Positions 20,596 through 29,845 of a stretch of 64,000 nt of DNA are shown here, one piece after another. Origin of the DNA: Bacillus wiedmannii (GTDB taxonomy: Bacteria > Bacillota > Bacilli > Bacillales > Bacillaceae_G); contig NZ_LOBC01000039.1 of NCBI RefSeq assembly GCF_001583695.1, positions 62,001 through 126,000 of the forward strand, given 5' to 3'. A program made the translations under genes and the position numbers. The notes below the pieces were generated by a model that saw nothing but the letters and a program-made list of their open reading frames with translations, had not been told where the DNA came from and did not search any database. How positions within the stretch are numbered: position 1 is the stretch's first letter; the number at the start of each line of letters is the position of its first letter.

Positions 20596-21537
20596 TCAGA
20601 CAATTGTCTCACCACATAATTCTTCTTCGACATACTGAATATATCGCCGAATAAAAGCATCAGGTTTTTTTCTAATAGGTTCAATATCAAGTCTTAATGG
20701 TATTTTTCCTGCCATATAAAAGATTCTTGAAGCGGTCCCAAGTCGAATGGCTGATTCTGAAATATTTTCCCCATATCCCATCATAAAATTCCCCCATGCA
20801 TTTTCTAACTGTCCCGAAGCAATTAAATGCAATCTTGGAACACCAATATCAAACTCTTTATAGCCAAATCCACATTCATCAAAATCGAGTAAATACCAAT
20901 CCTCTTTGTCTACAAGAATATTTCCAACATGCATATCTCCGTGAACAAATTGTTTTTCTCCCAATTGAATTGAGTTTGTAAGTTCTTGTATTCTTTCTGC
21001 AATTCTCAAGCATTTATTTTTATCCTCATAAGATAAAAAAGAAGTATTTAATAAACATTGTAAAGACTCATGAATCATCTTTTGCTCGCTATATATAGGT
21101 CTTTCATAACCTCTCCAAGTTTGCGACACTCTTTTAAGCACTCCATTTGTTTTTTCATGAAACATTCGCATTAATGCTCCAAGTTTTTCATAATCTTTAT
21201 CCTTTGGTTCTATAATTTCACTTCCATTTATAAACCTAAAGACAACAAAATACTGGATACTTCCCTCACCTTTCATAACAGGTGTGACCCAGTCACCATC
21301 TTTATTTACAACTACTTCTGGTACTAACATTTGTTTTTGCAACGCTATTAACCAATGTATTTCAGCTTCTATTTGCTCGGCTGTATAACGTCCTTCTCTA
21401 TACTGCCTAACCACAAATTTATTTTTATCCGATTCGAATATATATGTTTGATTTTCTCCCCCATGCAACAATGACACTTTCGTAAGACTATTTAAATTAT
21501 ATTGCTTACATAACTGCTCTTTAATGTAAAAATCCAT
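20596..21537 (-). CDS. aminoglycoside phosphotransferase (APH) family kinase
   Basis: 313 residues of the protein-kinase-like APH/choline-kinase fold. The Brenner motif HGDMHVGN is at 199-206 and the Mg-binding DFD at 218-220. The N-terminal lobe carries FVVRQYREGR with a candidate ATP-binding residue. Substrate unknown: the family includes antibiotic, homoserine and sugar kinases, and nothing here indicates a resistance role. Single gene; GGGGGAG upstream of the ATG. Confidence 0.85.
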   Translation of the reverse strand: MDFYIKEQLCKQYNLNSLTKVSLLHGGENQTYIFESDKNKFVVRQYREGRYTAEQIEAEIHWLIALQKQMLVPEVVVNKDGDWVTPVMKGEGSIQYFVVFRFINGSEIIEPKDKDYEKLGALMRMFHEKTNGVLKRVSQTWRGYERPIYSEQKMIHESLQCLLNTSFLSYEDKNKCLRIAERIQELTNSIQLGEKQFVHGDMHVGNILVDKEDWYLLDFDECGFGYKEFDIGVPRLHLIASGQLENAWGNFMMGYGENISESAIRLGTASRIFYMAGKIPLRLDIEPIRKKPDAFIRRYIQYVEEELCGETIV

Positions 21538-21664
21538 TCTTCTCCCCCTAGTTCATATAGTGAAGCATCGTTTCCCCTATCCAATTACACTATTCTTATC
21601 TTTTAATGATTAGTAGCGTAATCGACTAACAACCAATTTTCTATCCACATTGATACATATCCCT

Positions 21665-21988
21665 CTATTTTTTCACTTCTCTACTAAAACGCCCACTGAA
21701 CTTAAGTAATAGCTTCAAAATCCAATAAAACAATATAAAGTTAAAGAAAAAGCCTAATGGATTAAACGAAATTTCCCATCCATCATAATAAATGAAATTT
21801 TCTGCTGGTATACCAAAGTAAAGAAAATCGCTATTATTTTCTCCAGTTGTAGGGGCAAAGGAACAAATAATAGCGAAAATCAAACTTACTACATACAATT
21901 TCTTTTTATTTGAATCCATTCTTCTATGTGTTAACACATAAAAAGTTATTGCAAATACTACACCTAAAAAGAGAACTATTACTCCCAT
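21665..21988 (-). CDS. hypothetical membrane protein
   Basis: 107 residues with three predicted membrane segments (about 2-20, 33-48 and 80-97) and a basic tail. GGAGG 6 nt before the ATG at 21988 supports translation; the upstream in-frame start does not have one. No family recognised. The middle loop has NSDFLYFGIPAENFIYYDG. Confidence 0.55.
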   Translation of the reverse strand: MGVIVLFLGVVFAITFYVLTHRRMDSNKKKLYVVSLIFAIICSFAPTTGENNSDFLYFGIPAENFIYYDGWEISFNPLGFFFNFILFYWILKLLLKFSGRFSREVKK

Positions 21989-22146
21989 TCGACACCTCCA
22001 CAATTATTGTTCAAGCATCTTCAAATGATTACATGTTCCTATTTATAAATATGAAACAGAACGTGATTTATTTTTCTCTTTCGCAATTCAAAGCATGCTA
22101 GATTCAGTTGCTAACTACATTTTAAAACTCCCTCATGTAGCGTTCT

Positions 22147-22190
22147 AAAAAAAATGGAACAAACCAAAGCGGTCTGCTCCATCTTTTTAT
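22147..22190 (-). terminator. ytoI terminator
   Basis: A GU-containing stem of GGAGCAGACC with GGTTTGTTCC follows ytoI on the minus strand and ends in eight T. Confidence 0.8.
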
Positions 22191-23500
22191 TTATCGATCA
22201 ACTGCACCATAAGTAATGCTTTCCCGACGACATTACCTTCATGATGCACTTCTACATCAACCTTACCAAATTTACGTCCAATTTCTAATACTTTCGGATG
22301 AACCGATACAACATTGTCAATTTGAACTGGTTTTACGAAATAAATTGTTAAGTTCTCAACAATTAAATCACTCTTCTTTTGCGCACGAATAACGCGATTC
22401 GTTGCTTCTGTCACAATTGTTGCGAATACACCATAAGATAACGTTCCGATTGAATTCGTCATTTGCGGCGTCACTGAAAATTGATATAAATGTTCATTTT
22501 TCGCTTCTTTCGGCGTCATAAATTGATTCGTTACAATATCATCGATTGTTTCGCCGACTTGTGGTTGGCGCTGAATCATTTGCAACGCCTGAAGTACATC
22601 TTGACGACTAATAATACCTTGCAACTTATTTCCTTCATCAACAACAGGAAGTAACTCAATACCTTCCCACACCATCATACGTGCCGCAGCTGCGACAGAC
22701 ATTTTTCCATTTACCGTAATTGGATGCTTTGTCATTACTTTATCAATTGGTGTTTCTTTTACAACACCAATCATATCCTTAGAAGTCACAATACCTAATA
22801 CCTTTTTATTTTCATCAACAATCGGATATCTTCCGTGCATCGTCTCTTCGTTATACGCATGCCATTGCTGCACTGTATCATTTGGTTTTAAATATAACGT
22901 TTCTTCAATTGGCGTTAAAATATCTTCAACGAGTACAATTTCTTTCTTAATCAGCTGATCGTAAATCGCACGGTTAATTAACGTTGCAACTGTAAATGTA
23001 TCGTAACTACTTGAAATAATCGGCAGTTTTAATTCATCTGCTAATTTCTTCACATGATCTTCCGTATCAAATCCGCCCGTAATTAATACAGCGGCTCCAG
23101 TTTCTAACGCTAATTGATGCGCGTTCGTACGGTTACCGACAATAAGTAAGTTTCCAGCTTCTGTATAGCGCATCATAGCTTCTAATTTCATTGCCCCGAT
23201 TACGAATTTATTTAACGTTTTATGTAGTCCTTCTCTGCCTCCAAGTACTTGGCCATCAACAATGTTAACAACTTCTGCATATGTCAACTTTTCAATATTT
23301 TCTTTCTTCTTTTGTTCAATTCGAATGGTTCCGACACGTTCAATCGTACTAACATACCCTTTATTTTCTGCATCTTTAATTGCACGGTAAGCTGTCCCTT
23401 CACTTACACTCAAATCTTTTGCAATTTGCCTTACAGAAATTTTATGCCCTACTGGCAGGCTATTAATATGTTCTAAAATTTGGTTATGCTTGGTAGCCAA
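22187..23500 (-). CDS. ytoI: CBS/DRTGG/hot-dog domain protein YtoI
   Basis: 437 residues with four parts: an N-terminal helix-turn-helix (about 1-60, RQIAKDLSVSEGTAYRAIK), a DRTGG domain (about 75-185, LIVGNRTNAHQLALETGAAVLITGG-like core), two CBS repeats (about 190-310), and a C-terminal hot-dog thioesterase-like domain. This is the YtoI architecture: probably a regulator or sensor that binds an adenylated ligand through CBS. TTG start with GGTGA upstream. Ligand and targets are unknown. Confidence 0.88.
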   Translation of the reverse strand: MATKHNQILEHINSLPVGHKISVRQIAKDLSVSEGTAYRAIKDAENKGYVSTIERVGTIRIEQKKKENIEKLTYAEVVNIVDGQVLGGREGLHKTLNKFVIGAMKLEAMMRYTEAGNLLIVGNRTNAHQLALETGAAVLITGGFDTEDHVKKLADELKLPIISSSYDTFTVATLINRAIYDQLIKKEIVLVEDILTPIEETLYLKPNDTVQQWHAYNEETMHGRYPIVDENKKVLGIVTSKDMIGVVKETPIDKVMTKHPITVNGKMSVAAAARMMVWEGIELLPVVDEGNKLQGIISRQDVLQALQMIQRQPQVGETIDDIVTNQFMTPKEAKNEHLYQFSVTPQMTNSIGTLSYGVFATIVTEATNRVIRAQKKSDLIVENLTIYFVKPVQIDNVVSVHPKVLEIGRKFGKVDVEVHHEGNVVGKALLMVQLIDK

Positions 23501-23744
23501 ATGGTTTCACCATACTTTCTTTTCCCTAAATTCTTCATGTGTTGTATTTTCAGTATACTATATTTTCAAAACTGTTACACTCTCTCTTTATATATCTGTA
23601 CTATTTTTTTTATAACAAAATACGCCTTACATGACACTACTTCTTCTATTACAACAATGTAATGGTATTGTCATCTCGTTCGATAGTTTGTCCAGCCGCT
23701 TCCATATACAATGAAGACAAGAAATGAAACAAAGGAGCGGATAC

Positions 23745-23906
23745 ATGATGAAAAAATTATTAGAGGTTGTAGGTGCTGTATTTTTAGCTTTCGTAGACGG
23801 AAAAAAAGTTGCAATGGAATTGAATGAAACACCTGAACAGCCACTTCAAAAAAGAAAAGAATCGTCAAAACAAGTACAACCTTTAAAAGCTGTCCTACAC
23901 ACGTAA
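23745..23906 (+). CDS. small protein of unknown function
   Basis: 53 residues: MMKKLLEVVGAVFLAFVDGK at the N-terminus, then a charged Lys/Gln-rich tail. AAAGGAG is 7 nt before the ATG and a strong terminator follows immediately, so a real small gene is likely. The N-terminal 16 residues are hydrophobic and could sit at a membrane. No family recognised. Divergent from ytoI. Confidence 0.65.
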   Translation: MMKKLLEVVGAVFLAFVDGKKVAMELNETPEQPLQKRKESSKQVQPLKAVLHT

Positions 23907-23946
23907 AAAACCCTTCACTTGTCTTTTCAAATGAAGGGTTTCTTTT
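23905..23946. terminator. bidirectional terminator
   Basis: AAACCCTTCA and TGAAGGGTTT flank a 14-nt loop between the small gene and the convergent UPF0173 gene; A-run on one side and TCTTTT on the other. Confidence 0.85.
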
Positions 23947-24630
23947 CTATAGTGTAATACTTTCTCCAGCTTCTAATACTTTTCCTGTACAATTTTGTAG
24001 CTTTTCTACAAATTGATATGGATCTTGTTCAATAACCGGGAACGTATTGTAATGCATCGGTACAACAGTTTTCGCCTGAACCCATTTTGCTGCTAAAACA
24101 GCATCTTCTGGTCCCATTGTGAAATTATCACCAATTGGTAAAAATGCTACATCAATGTTATTTAGCTCCCCAATTAATTTCATATCAGAGAATAGAGCAG
24201 TATCCCCTGCATGATACACAGTTTTTTCTTCTGCTGTAAATAAAATACCTGCTGGCATACCTGTATATGTAATCGTCTTATTTTCTTCATTAATATAACT
24301 AGAACCGTGGAATGCTTGTGTAAACTTCACTTTTCCGAAGTCAAATTCATGCGAACCACCAATATGCATCGGATGTGTATTTACACCTTGCCAACTTAAA
24401 AATGTCGCTAGTTCAAATGGTGCCACAACAACTGCATTATTTTTCTTCGCAAGCTCTACTGTATCTCCAACATGATCACCATGTCCATGCGATAAAAGAA
24501 TTGCATCTACTTTGACATCTTCAGCCTTTAAATCCGCTGTCGGATTTCCAGTTAAAAATGGGTCAATTAAAATCACTTTTCCATTCGTTTCAATCTTTAC
24601 AACTGAATGCCCGTGATAAGATACTTTCAT
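23947..24630 (-). CDS. ytkL: UPF0173 metal-dependent hydrolase
   Basis: 227 residues of the metallo-beta-lactamase fold. Metal motif [12 protein letters not shown] is at about 46-57, with further ligands in [11 protein letters not shown] and PMHYNTFP. It matches UPF0173/YtkL of B. subtilis. The substrate is unknown. ATG with GGAGG upstream. Divergent from the Xaa-Pro peptidase gene at 24780. Confidence 0.9.
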   Translation of the reverse strand: MKVSYHGHSVVKIETNGKVILIDPFLTGNPTADLKAEDVKVDAILLSHGHGDHVGDTVELAKKNNAVVVAPFELATFLSWQGVNTHPMHIGGSHEFDFGKVKFTQAFHGSSYINEENKTITYTGMPAGILFTAEEKTVYHAGDTALFSDMKLIGELNNIDVAFLPIGDNFTMGPEDAVLAAKWVQAKTVVPMHYNTFPVIEQDPYQFVEKLQNCTGKVLEAGESITL

Positions 24631-24779
24631 TACTACATTCCTCCCCTATTCACATTCTCATTTTTTATTCTACATGATTTTTCAATTCCCTGTCTTTTCT
24701 AACATCTATTTACTTGTCATAACGCTTTCTTCCGATGTAAAGTTATATTTGTAATTAAATATCTCGGGGGTGCCAATCG

Positions 24780-25877
24780 ATGAATGCTAGATTAGAAAAT
24801 TTAATGCAATGGCTAAAAGAAAAAAACGTAGAAGCTGCGTTCTTAACTTCTACACCAAACGTTTTCTACATGACAAACTTCCACTGCGAACCACACGAAA
24901 GACTTCTTGGTATGTTTGTATTCCAAGAAAAAGAACCTATTTTAATTTGCCCTAAAATGGAAGAAGGTCAAGCGCGTAACGCTGGCTGGGCACATGAAAT
25001 TATCGGATTTACTGATACTGACAGACCATGGGATATGATTGCAAAAGCAATTAAAGACCGCGGCATCAATGCAAATGCAGTTGCAATTGAAAAAGAACAT
25101 TTAAACGTAGAGCGCTACGAAGAATTAACAAAGTTATTCCCAAATGCAGATTTCAAATCAGCTGAGGAAAAAGTTCGTGAACTTCGCTTAATTAAAGATG
25201 AAAAAGAACTTTCTATTTTACGCGAAGCAGCTAAAATGGCAGATTATGCTGTTGAAGTGGGTGTAAATGCAATTAAAGAAAATCGTAGCGAGCTAGAAGT
25301 ATTAGCAATTATTGAACACGAATTAAAAACAAAAGGCATACATAAAATGTCATTTGATACGATGGTATTAGCAGGTGCAAACTCTGCTCTTCCACACGGT
25401 ATTCCAGGTGCAAACAAAATGAAACGCGGCGATTTCGTACTATTTGATTTAGGCGTAATCATTGAAGGTTATTGCTCTGACATTACACGTACAGTGGCAT
25501 TCGGTGAAATTTCTGAAGAACAAACTCGCATTTATAACACTGTACTTGCTGGACAACTACAAGCAGTTGAAGCATGTAAACCAGGTGTTACACTTGGCGC
25601 AATCGACAACGCTGCTCGTTCTGTTATCGCAGATGCAGGTTACGGGGACTTCTTCCCACACCGCCTTGGTCACGGACTTGGAATTAGCGTACACGAATAT
25701 CCAGATGTAAAAGCTGGTAACGAGTCTCCATTAAAAGAAGGTATGGTCTTCACAATCGAGCCAGGTATTTATGTACCAAACGTAGGTGGCGTTCGTATTG
25801 AAGATGATATTTACATCACAAAAGACGGATCAGAAATTTTAACGAAATTCCCGAAAGAATTACAATTTGTAAAATAA
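24780..25877 (+). CDS. Xaa-Pro dipeptidase/aminopeptidase (M24 family)
   Basis: 365 residues. N-terminal creatinase-like domain (about 1-130), then the pita-bread metallopeptidase domain. The five metal ligands are visible in DLGVIIEGYCSDITRT (two Asp), HRLGHGLGISVHEY (His), FTIEPGIY (Glu) and VRIEDDIYIT (Glu). It should cleave peptides with proline in second position. GGGGGTG precedes the ATG, and a strong terminator follows. Confidence 0.92.
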   Translation: MNARLENLMQWLKEKNVEAAFLTSTPNVFYMTNFHCEPHERLLGMFVFQEKEPILICPKMEEGQARNAGWAHEIIGFTDTDRPWDMIAKAIKDRGINANAVAIEKEHLNVERYEELTKLFPNADFKSAEEKVRELRLIKDEKELSILREAAKMADYAVEVGVNAIKENRSELEVLAIIEHELKTKGIHKMSFDTMVLAGANSALPHGIPGANKMKRGDFVLFDLGVIIEGYCSDITRTVAFGEISEEQTRIYNTVLAGQLQAVEACKPGVTLGAIDNAARSVIADAGYGDFFPHRLGHGLGISVHEYPDVKAGNESPLKEGMVFTIEPGIYVPNVGGVRIEDDIYITKDGSEILTKFPKELQFVK

Positions 25878-25878
25878 T

Positions 25879-25906
25879 AAAAAGGCAGCGTGATTGCTGC
25901 CTTTTT
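25879..25906. terminator. bidirectional terminator after the M24 peptidase gene
   Basis: AAAAAGGCAGC and GCTGCCTTTTT form an 11-bp stem with a 6-nt loop just after the stop codon; the lipoprotein gene on the other strand ends next to it. Confidence 0.9.
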
Positions 25907-26272
25907 CTATTTCTCCACTATTTCAAATTTCTCTACAATCATTTTTGCTGGATAGCTTTCAAGTATTTGAGAAAACCATACTTTTATTCTATCCCCTGTT
26001 TTTAACTGTTTATATGTGCCTTTATCTTTAAAGCTCAAAACTATATGTGATGGATGCTCTTTATTTATTTGTTGTTCCATATAATGTTGCAATTCTACTT
26101 TTGTATTAAACGTTTTATCATCTACAAAAAACACCGTGTCATTTCTTACTATGACATACCCCTCTTCAGGTACTTTTTTTACTGCTACTTGCTCTACTTG
26201 TTTTGTAGTACACGCTGATAATATGACTAGAAATACACTTAAAAACATAATAATTTTCATATGCCTATTCAT
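25907..26272 (-). CDS. lipoprotein with a DUF3221-like domain
   Basis: 121 residues. Signal peptide with lipobox LSAC (Cys at 21), so it is exported and lipid-anchored. The mature part, with GYVIVRND and the C-terminal GDRIKVWFSQILESYPAK, resembles the DUF3221 domain of Bacillus lipoproteins. Function unknown. AAGGAG precedes the ATG. It follows another lipoprotein gene by 20 nt and is probably in the same transcript. Confidence 0.75.
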   Translation of the reverse strand: MNRHMKIIMFLSVFLVILSACTTKQVEQVAVKKVPEEGYVIVRNDTVFFVDDKTFNTKVELQHYMEQQINKEHPSHIVLSFKDKGTYKQLKTGDRIKVWFSQILESYPAKMIVEKFEIVEK

Positions 26273-26292
26273 TTTTAACTCCTTACTCTAAG

Positions 26293-26667
26293 CTATTTCA
26301 AATTTAACACCATCTTCTCCCCATACTTATCATCCCATTTAATCACAACCTCTATCGGTTCATCTTTATATAGAGGTGCACAACTTACACAAGAAGACTT
26401 CATTTCAATCCTTGCTCCTTTATGAACTTCTGAAGTTTGCATCATTTCACTAAAGGTTTCATTAATAGCAATCTCTAAATTTTTAAATTCTGTATTTCCA
26501 TCTCCGCCCTTATACTGAAACGTAAACATTCCATCTTCACTGTCATCCTTAATATATCCTTTATATTGCCCCGTCCAACTTTTGCTCTCACTAGAAAAAG
26601 TAACATACGAAATCGAACAACTTCCTAAAAAGAAAATACTAATAAAAAAGAATAATGCTCTCTTCAT
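26293..26667 (-). CDS. putative lipoprotein
   Basis: 124 residues. Short signal sequence ending in LGSC (Cys at 17). The mature region has a beta-rich look (SWTGQYKGYIKDDSEDG, FTFQYKGG) and a CVSC pair near residue 95 that could form a disulfide. No family recognised. Upstream partner of the DUF3221-like lipoprotein gene; ribosome site GGAGGGG. Confidence 0.7.
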   Translation of the reverse strand: MKRALFFFISIFFLGSCSISYVTFSSESKSWTGQYKGYIKDDSEDGMFTFQYKGGDGNTEFKNLEIAINETFSEMMQTSEVHKGARIEMKSSCVSCAPLYKDEPIEVVIKWDDKYGEKMVLNLK

Positions 26668-26760
26668 AATGCCCCTCCATTCAAAAGCACTTATTTATTG
26701 TCTATTTCTTCCTCTTATTATATTATAAAAATACAGAATTTTCTAAAATAGGAGGTTTAT

Positions 26761-27588
26761 ATGTTACAACAACAGTTAGAAGAAATTCGTAATAATAATT
26801 ACATACCGAATAAAACACTTAACATTGATTCTTTAAGTTCCAATATGCTTGAGCATATCGGTGTTACCGATAGCTATTTAAGAGACAAGCTCATCTACTC
26901 TACTTTTTATCATCTCATCAAAAAGGACTACATTTCACACACACAATTACAGAAACTATTATTAGAAAGCATGAGTGAAAAATATTTATTGTATAAAATT
27001 CATTCGGATGACGAAGATGCTGTATTTACCCGCGCATTTACGACATTATTACTTGCGCTCATTATTGATGCTGATACAAAATATAATTTCTTATCACAGA
27101 ATGATATTTTAACTGTAAAAGATCAATTGATTCTATATATGAACAATGAACATGATTTCCGTGGATATGTTCAAGACCACGGCTGGGCACATAGTATCGC
27201 TCATGCTTCTGATACATTTGAAGCGCTTGTTCGTAGTCCTAAACTGGAAACTTTACATTACGAAGAAATATTACAAACTTTATTAAACAAAGTTTGTGTC
27301 CATTCTATTTACTACAAATATGAAGAAGACGAGCGTCTCGTTTATCCGATTGTCGCAATGCTACAAAATGGTCTAAAGGAAGAAAAACTCATATTAGCCC
27401 TTCATGATTTAGTAGCTCAATTACCCGTCAAAAAACAAACATTACATATTGAATCGTACGAGTACCTATACGGAAATATAAAATCTTTCTTACGTAGTTT
27501 GTTTTTCCGACTACGCACACTGTCTATATGTGAAGAAACCGAATGCAAAATTGAAAAATTGCTACGAGAACTTCCAAAATATTATTAA
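26761..27588 (+). CDS. DUF2785 family protein
   Basis: 275 residues, soluble, alpha-helical. The central stretch HDFRGYVQDHGWAHSIAHASD (about 132-152) is the mark of the DUF2785 family, whose function is unknown. Conserved His and Asp there suggest a metal or catalytic site, but that is inference. TAGGAGG precedes the ATG. Followed by a terminator shared with the convergent gene. Confidence 0.85.
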   Translation: MLQQQLEEIRNNNYIPNKTLNIDSLSSNMLEHIGVTDSYLRDKLIYSTFYHLIKKDYISHTQLQKLLLESMSEKYLLYKIHSDDEDAVFTRAFTTLLLALIIDADTKYNFLSQNDILTVKDQLILYMNNEHDFRGYVQDHGWAHSIAHASDTFEALVRSPKLETLHYEEILQTLLNKVCVHSIYYKYEEDERLVYPIVAMLQNGLKEEKLILALHDLVAQLPVKKQTLHIESYEYLYGNIKSFLRSLFFRLRTLSICEETECKIEKLLRELPKYY

Positions 27589-27620
27589 AAAAAGAAGGCC
27601 ACTTAGAAAGTGCCTTCTTC
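27588..27620. terminator. bidirectional terminator
   Basis: GAAGGCCACTT and AAGTGCCTTC pair with one bulge, with A run upstream and TTCTATTT downstream, between convergent genes. Confidence 0.8.
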
Positions 27621-27809
27621 TATTTCACTAATATTTAATTGAAATTTCACGATCCAAACTGAGAAAAGGTGGACAAGAATCGCAAACGCCATACATGCTC
27701 CGCTTAAAAAAGTTAGTATAGGATGCGAATACACGTGCCCTAATCCATAGGATATCGCCACGAAAAACATTGTTATGTAAATATAAATTGCTCCATGTAT
27801 TTGCCTCAT
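27603..27809 (-). CDS. small membrane protein
   Basis: 68 residues from the ATG at 27809, which has AAGGAGG upstream. Two membrane segments (about 8-25 and 29-50). No family recognised. The 3' end lies within the shared terminator. An upstream in-frame extension of 16 residues has no ribosome site. Confidence 0.6.
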   Translation of the reverse strand: MRQIHGAIYIYITMFFVAISYGLGHVYSHPILTFLSGACMAFAILVHLFSVWIVKFQLNISEIEEGTF

Positions 27810-27872
27810 ATAAACCTCCTTTTCCCATATTATAACATAAATTTTCTGATTATTCACATTAATAGCTTGTAA

Positions 27873-28886
27873 TTAATATTTCTCAACTGTTACACCTCTA
27901 ACAGCAGCCTTAATATATGGTGCTCCTTGTAAACTTTGTAAATCCTCTGTTTTTCCTGTTACGACTACACCGTATATTGGTAGGTCTTTTGGTTTCGTGT
28001 TTTTTATTTCTTTATAATATTGTTCAAAATAATCACTTGGTATACCTTCACTATTTTTTGCTAAATACTTCATTTGGTATAGAAACTCTTTTGAGTTTAT
28101 TGTTACATCATTTTTCACATCTTCTTTTACTTTTGCATAACTCCCTTCAAACCCAAAAACATTTTTAGCCATTTCTGCATTTAATATTGCGCCATTTTTA
28201 GGATCTTTTAGCCCTACATAAGAATCACTTTTCTTTTCATTATATGTATCTACCCAAAACCAAACTGGCTGTACACTTTTGGGAAGCATCTCAGTAATTT
28301 GTTCAACTGTATACGATTTATCAAAAGATAAGGCTACTTCTGCAACTTTATTTTGCAAATCCCCAATATTTTTCAGGTCATCCACATAATTTTTATAAGT
28401 AACGAAAGGTAAATAAAACCTCATTTCTCTTTGCATTGTTTGTACATTATAGTCTGGTATCGCAACAGCCTCTTCACCCCTTTTTTCCTCATCTAAACTA
28501 ACAAGCTCACCATTGTAGTGCTTCATACTATAATCCCATATGCCAGATTCATATATATCATTTACCCATTTTACTGGTTGGCCAGCTATATTTTTATACG
28601 AGTTATATATTACCGTACTCCCTGTAACACCGAGACTTAAATACATACTTCCACTGAAACGAATATTAGGGCCTTGAACCCTATGTAGTGCATTCATTTC
28701 TCTTTCCATTTTTCTAAACGTTTGCTGAGAAAAATACGCTGCTCCCAAAAACAAACTTACTATAACAATAATGGACGCACAAATAGAAATAAGCCAATTT
28801 CTCCAAAGTTGCTTCCGCTTCGCTCTCTTCATCAAAACTTTCATCTGCTTATCATCCATATTCAAATCAAAGTCTTTCCGACTCAT
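27873..28886 (-). CDS. anti-sigma factor with Sigma_reg domains
   Basis: 337 residues. Cytoplasmic N-terminus (about 1-30), one membrane segment (about 32-55), then a large external domain. The arrangement resembles the regulator families that pair with ECF sigma factors in Bacillus (for example YhdL for SigM). Start at 28886 with GGAGGAG upstream. Its start overlaps the sigma gene's 3' end by 20 nt, so the two are translationally coupled. Signal sensed: unknown. Confidence 0.8.
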   Translation of the reverse strand: MSRKDFDLNMDDKQMKVLMKRAKRKQLWRNWLISICASIIVIVSLFLGAAYFSQQTFRKMEREMNALHRVQGPNIRFSGSMYLSLGVTGSTVIYNSYKNIAGQPVKWVNDIYESGIWDYSMKHYNGELVSLDEEKRGEEAVAIPDYNVQTMQREMRFYLPFVTYKNYVDDLKNIGDLQNKVAEVALSFDKSYTVEQITEMLPKSVQPVWFWVDTYNEKKSDSYVGLKDPKNGAILNAEMAKNVFGFEGSYAKVKEDVKNDVTINSKEFLYQMKYLAKNSEGIPSDYFEQYYKEIKNTKPKDLPIYGVVVTGKTEDLQSLQGAPYIKAAVRGVTVEKY

Positions 28887-29376
28887 CGTTTCTCCTCCTA
28901 TACAATTTTTTAAATTGATTTCTTGCACGGTACAAACTTGTTTTTACTGTATCTTCTTTCATACTTAATAAAATGGCAATTTCCTTATAAGATAGTTCAT
29001 ATTCATATTTCAACAGTAAAATATGACGATAATCCTCCGTCATCGTCTCCAATATTTCTTGTACCTCGCCTTGTAGTTCACTTGTTAAAAGCACTTCATC
29101 TAATGACTTTTGGCCAATAAGAACGACAGATTCAATCGCAATGGGATTTAGCCTTTTTTCTTTCCGATATAAATCTCGGTGTTGATTGATTGCAACCCTA
29201 AAGAGCCACGGTGTTAAATGCTCTAACGGTATTTCCTCCATAAGCAATAAAGCTTTATACAGCGTATCTTGCACAATATCTTCCGCTTCTTTTCTATCTG
29301 CTCCAATCTTAATTAAGTATCCAAACACAGCTTTTGACTTCTCTATTAATAACGATTCAAACGTATCATGACTCAT
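28867..29376 (-). CDS. ECF RNA polymerase sigma factor
   Basis: 169 residues. Region 2 contains EAEDIVQDTLYKALL and LTPWLFRVAINQHRD; region 4 has DYRHILLLKYEYELSYKEIAILLSM followed by KTSLYRARNQFKKL, the usual -35-binding helix-turn-helix. The downstream overlapping gene encodes its likely anti-sigma factor. A possible autoregulated promoter lies just upstream (29398-29426). Which Bacillus ECF group it belongs to is not clear. Confidence 0.93.
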   Translation of the reverse strand: MSHDTFESLLIEKSKAVFGYLIKIGADRKEAEDIVQDTLYKALLLMEEIPLEHLTPWLFRVAINQHRDLYRKEKRLNPIAIESVVLIGQKSLDEVLLTSELQGEVQEILETMTEDYRHILLLKYEYELSYKEIAILLSMKEDTVKTSLYRARNQFKKLYRRRNDESERL

Positions 29377-29397
29377 TCTGCTCTCCCTTCTATATAC

Positions 29398-29426
29398 TCA
29401 ACGTTTGAGAGCGTAAAATGTATACA
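29398..29426 (-). promoter_or_regulatory. candidate ECF-type autoregulated promoter
   Basis: On the minus strand TGTATAC is followed after 16 nt by CGTTGA, 22 nt before the sigma gene. Bacillus ECF promoters typically have TGWAAC, about 16 nt and CGTC-like elements, so this is a loose match. Confidence 0.35.
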
Positions 29427-29452
29427 GCTTTTCTATAATTTTTTTCAAAATA

Positions 29453-29480
29453 AAAAGCACACCTATTTTGATGTGCTTCT
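29453..29480 (-). terminator. terminator of the cupin-GNAT-DUF6176 operon
   Basis: AAGCACA and TGTGCTT form a 7-bp stem with a 10-nt loop; the minus strand continues with TTT ATTTTG. Confidence 0.7.
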
Positions 29481-29498
29481 CTCCAACATACTATTCTA

Positions 29499-29843
29499 TT
29501 ATTTCATCGCTTCCTTCACAACATCTTGAATCATAACGACTTCTGTTTTCATATCAACAGACGGTGCTTCTTCATCAATACATTCATACCAAAACGCTAC
29601 ATGCTTTTTATCAATTTCATGATGAGAATTTTCGACAAGAGCCCCGCCTTCTCCTTGCACAGAATACCAATATAAGTACTCTTCTCCATCTCTTATTTCC
29701 CGGAAAATTGTCTCAACGTACATCTTCTCGTCGTTTAGTGTCAAAAGCACTTCTTTCATATTGTCATTAAGAAGCTGCATCCATTCATCTACACGATGAC
29801 TTTTACCTTGTTTCACTTTAAATCTCGTTAACTCCACATTCAT
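29499..29843 (-). CDS. DUF6176 family protein
   Basis: 114 residues, soluble. The opening ELTRFKVKQGKSHRVDEWMQ and the central FREIRDGEEYLYWYSVQGEGG resemble the small DUF6176 family. Function unknown. Two nt after the GNAT gene, so it is the last gene of a three-gene operon. GGGGG precedes the ATG. Confidence 0.72.
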   Translation of the reverse strand: MNVELTRFKVKQGKSHRVDEWMQLLNDNMKEVLLTLNDEKMYVETIFREIRDGEEYLYWYSVQGEGGALVENSHHEIDKKHVAFWYECIDEEAPSVDMKTEVVMIQDVVKEAMK

Positions 29844-29845
29844 TT

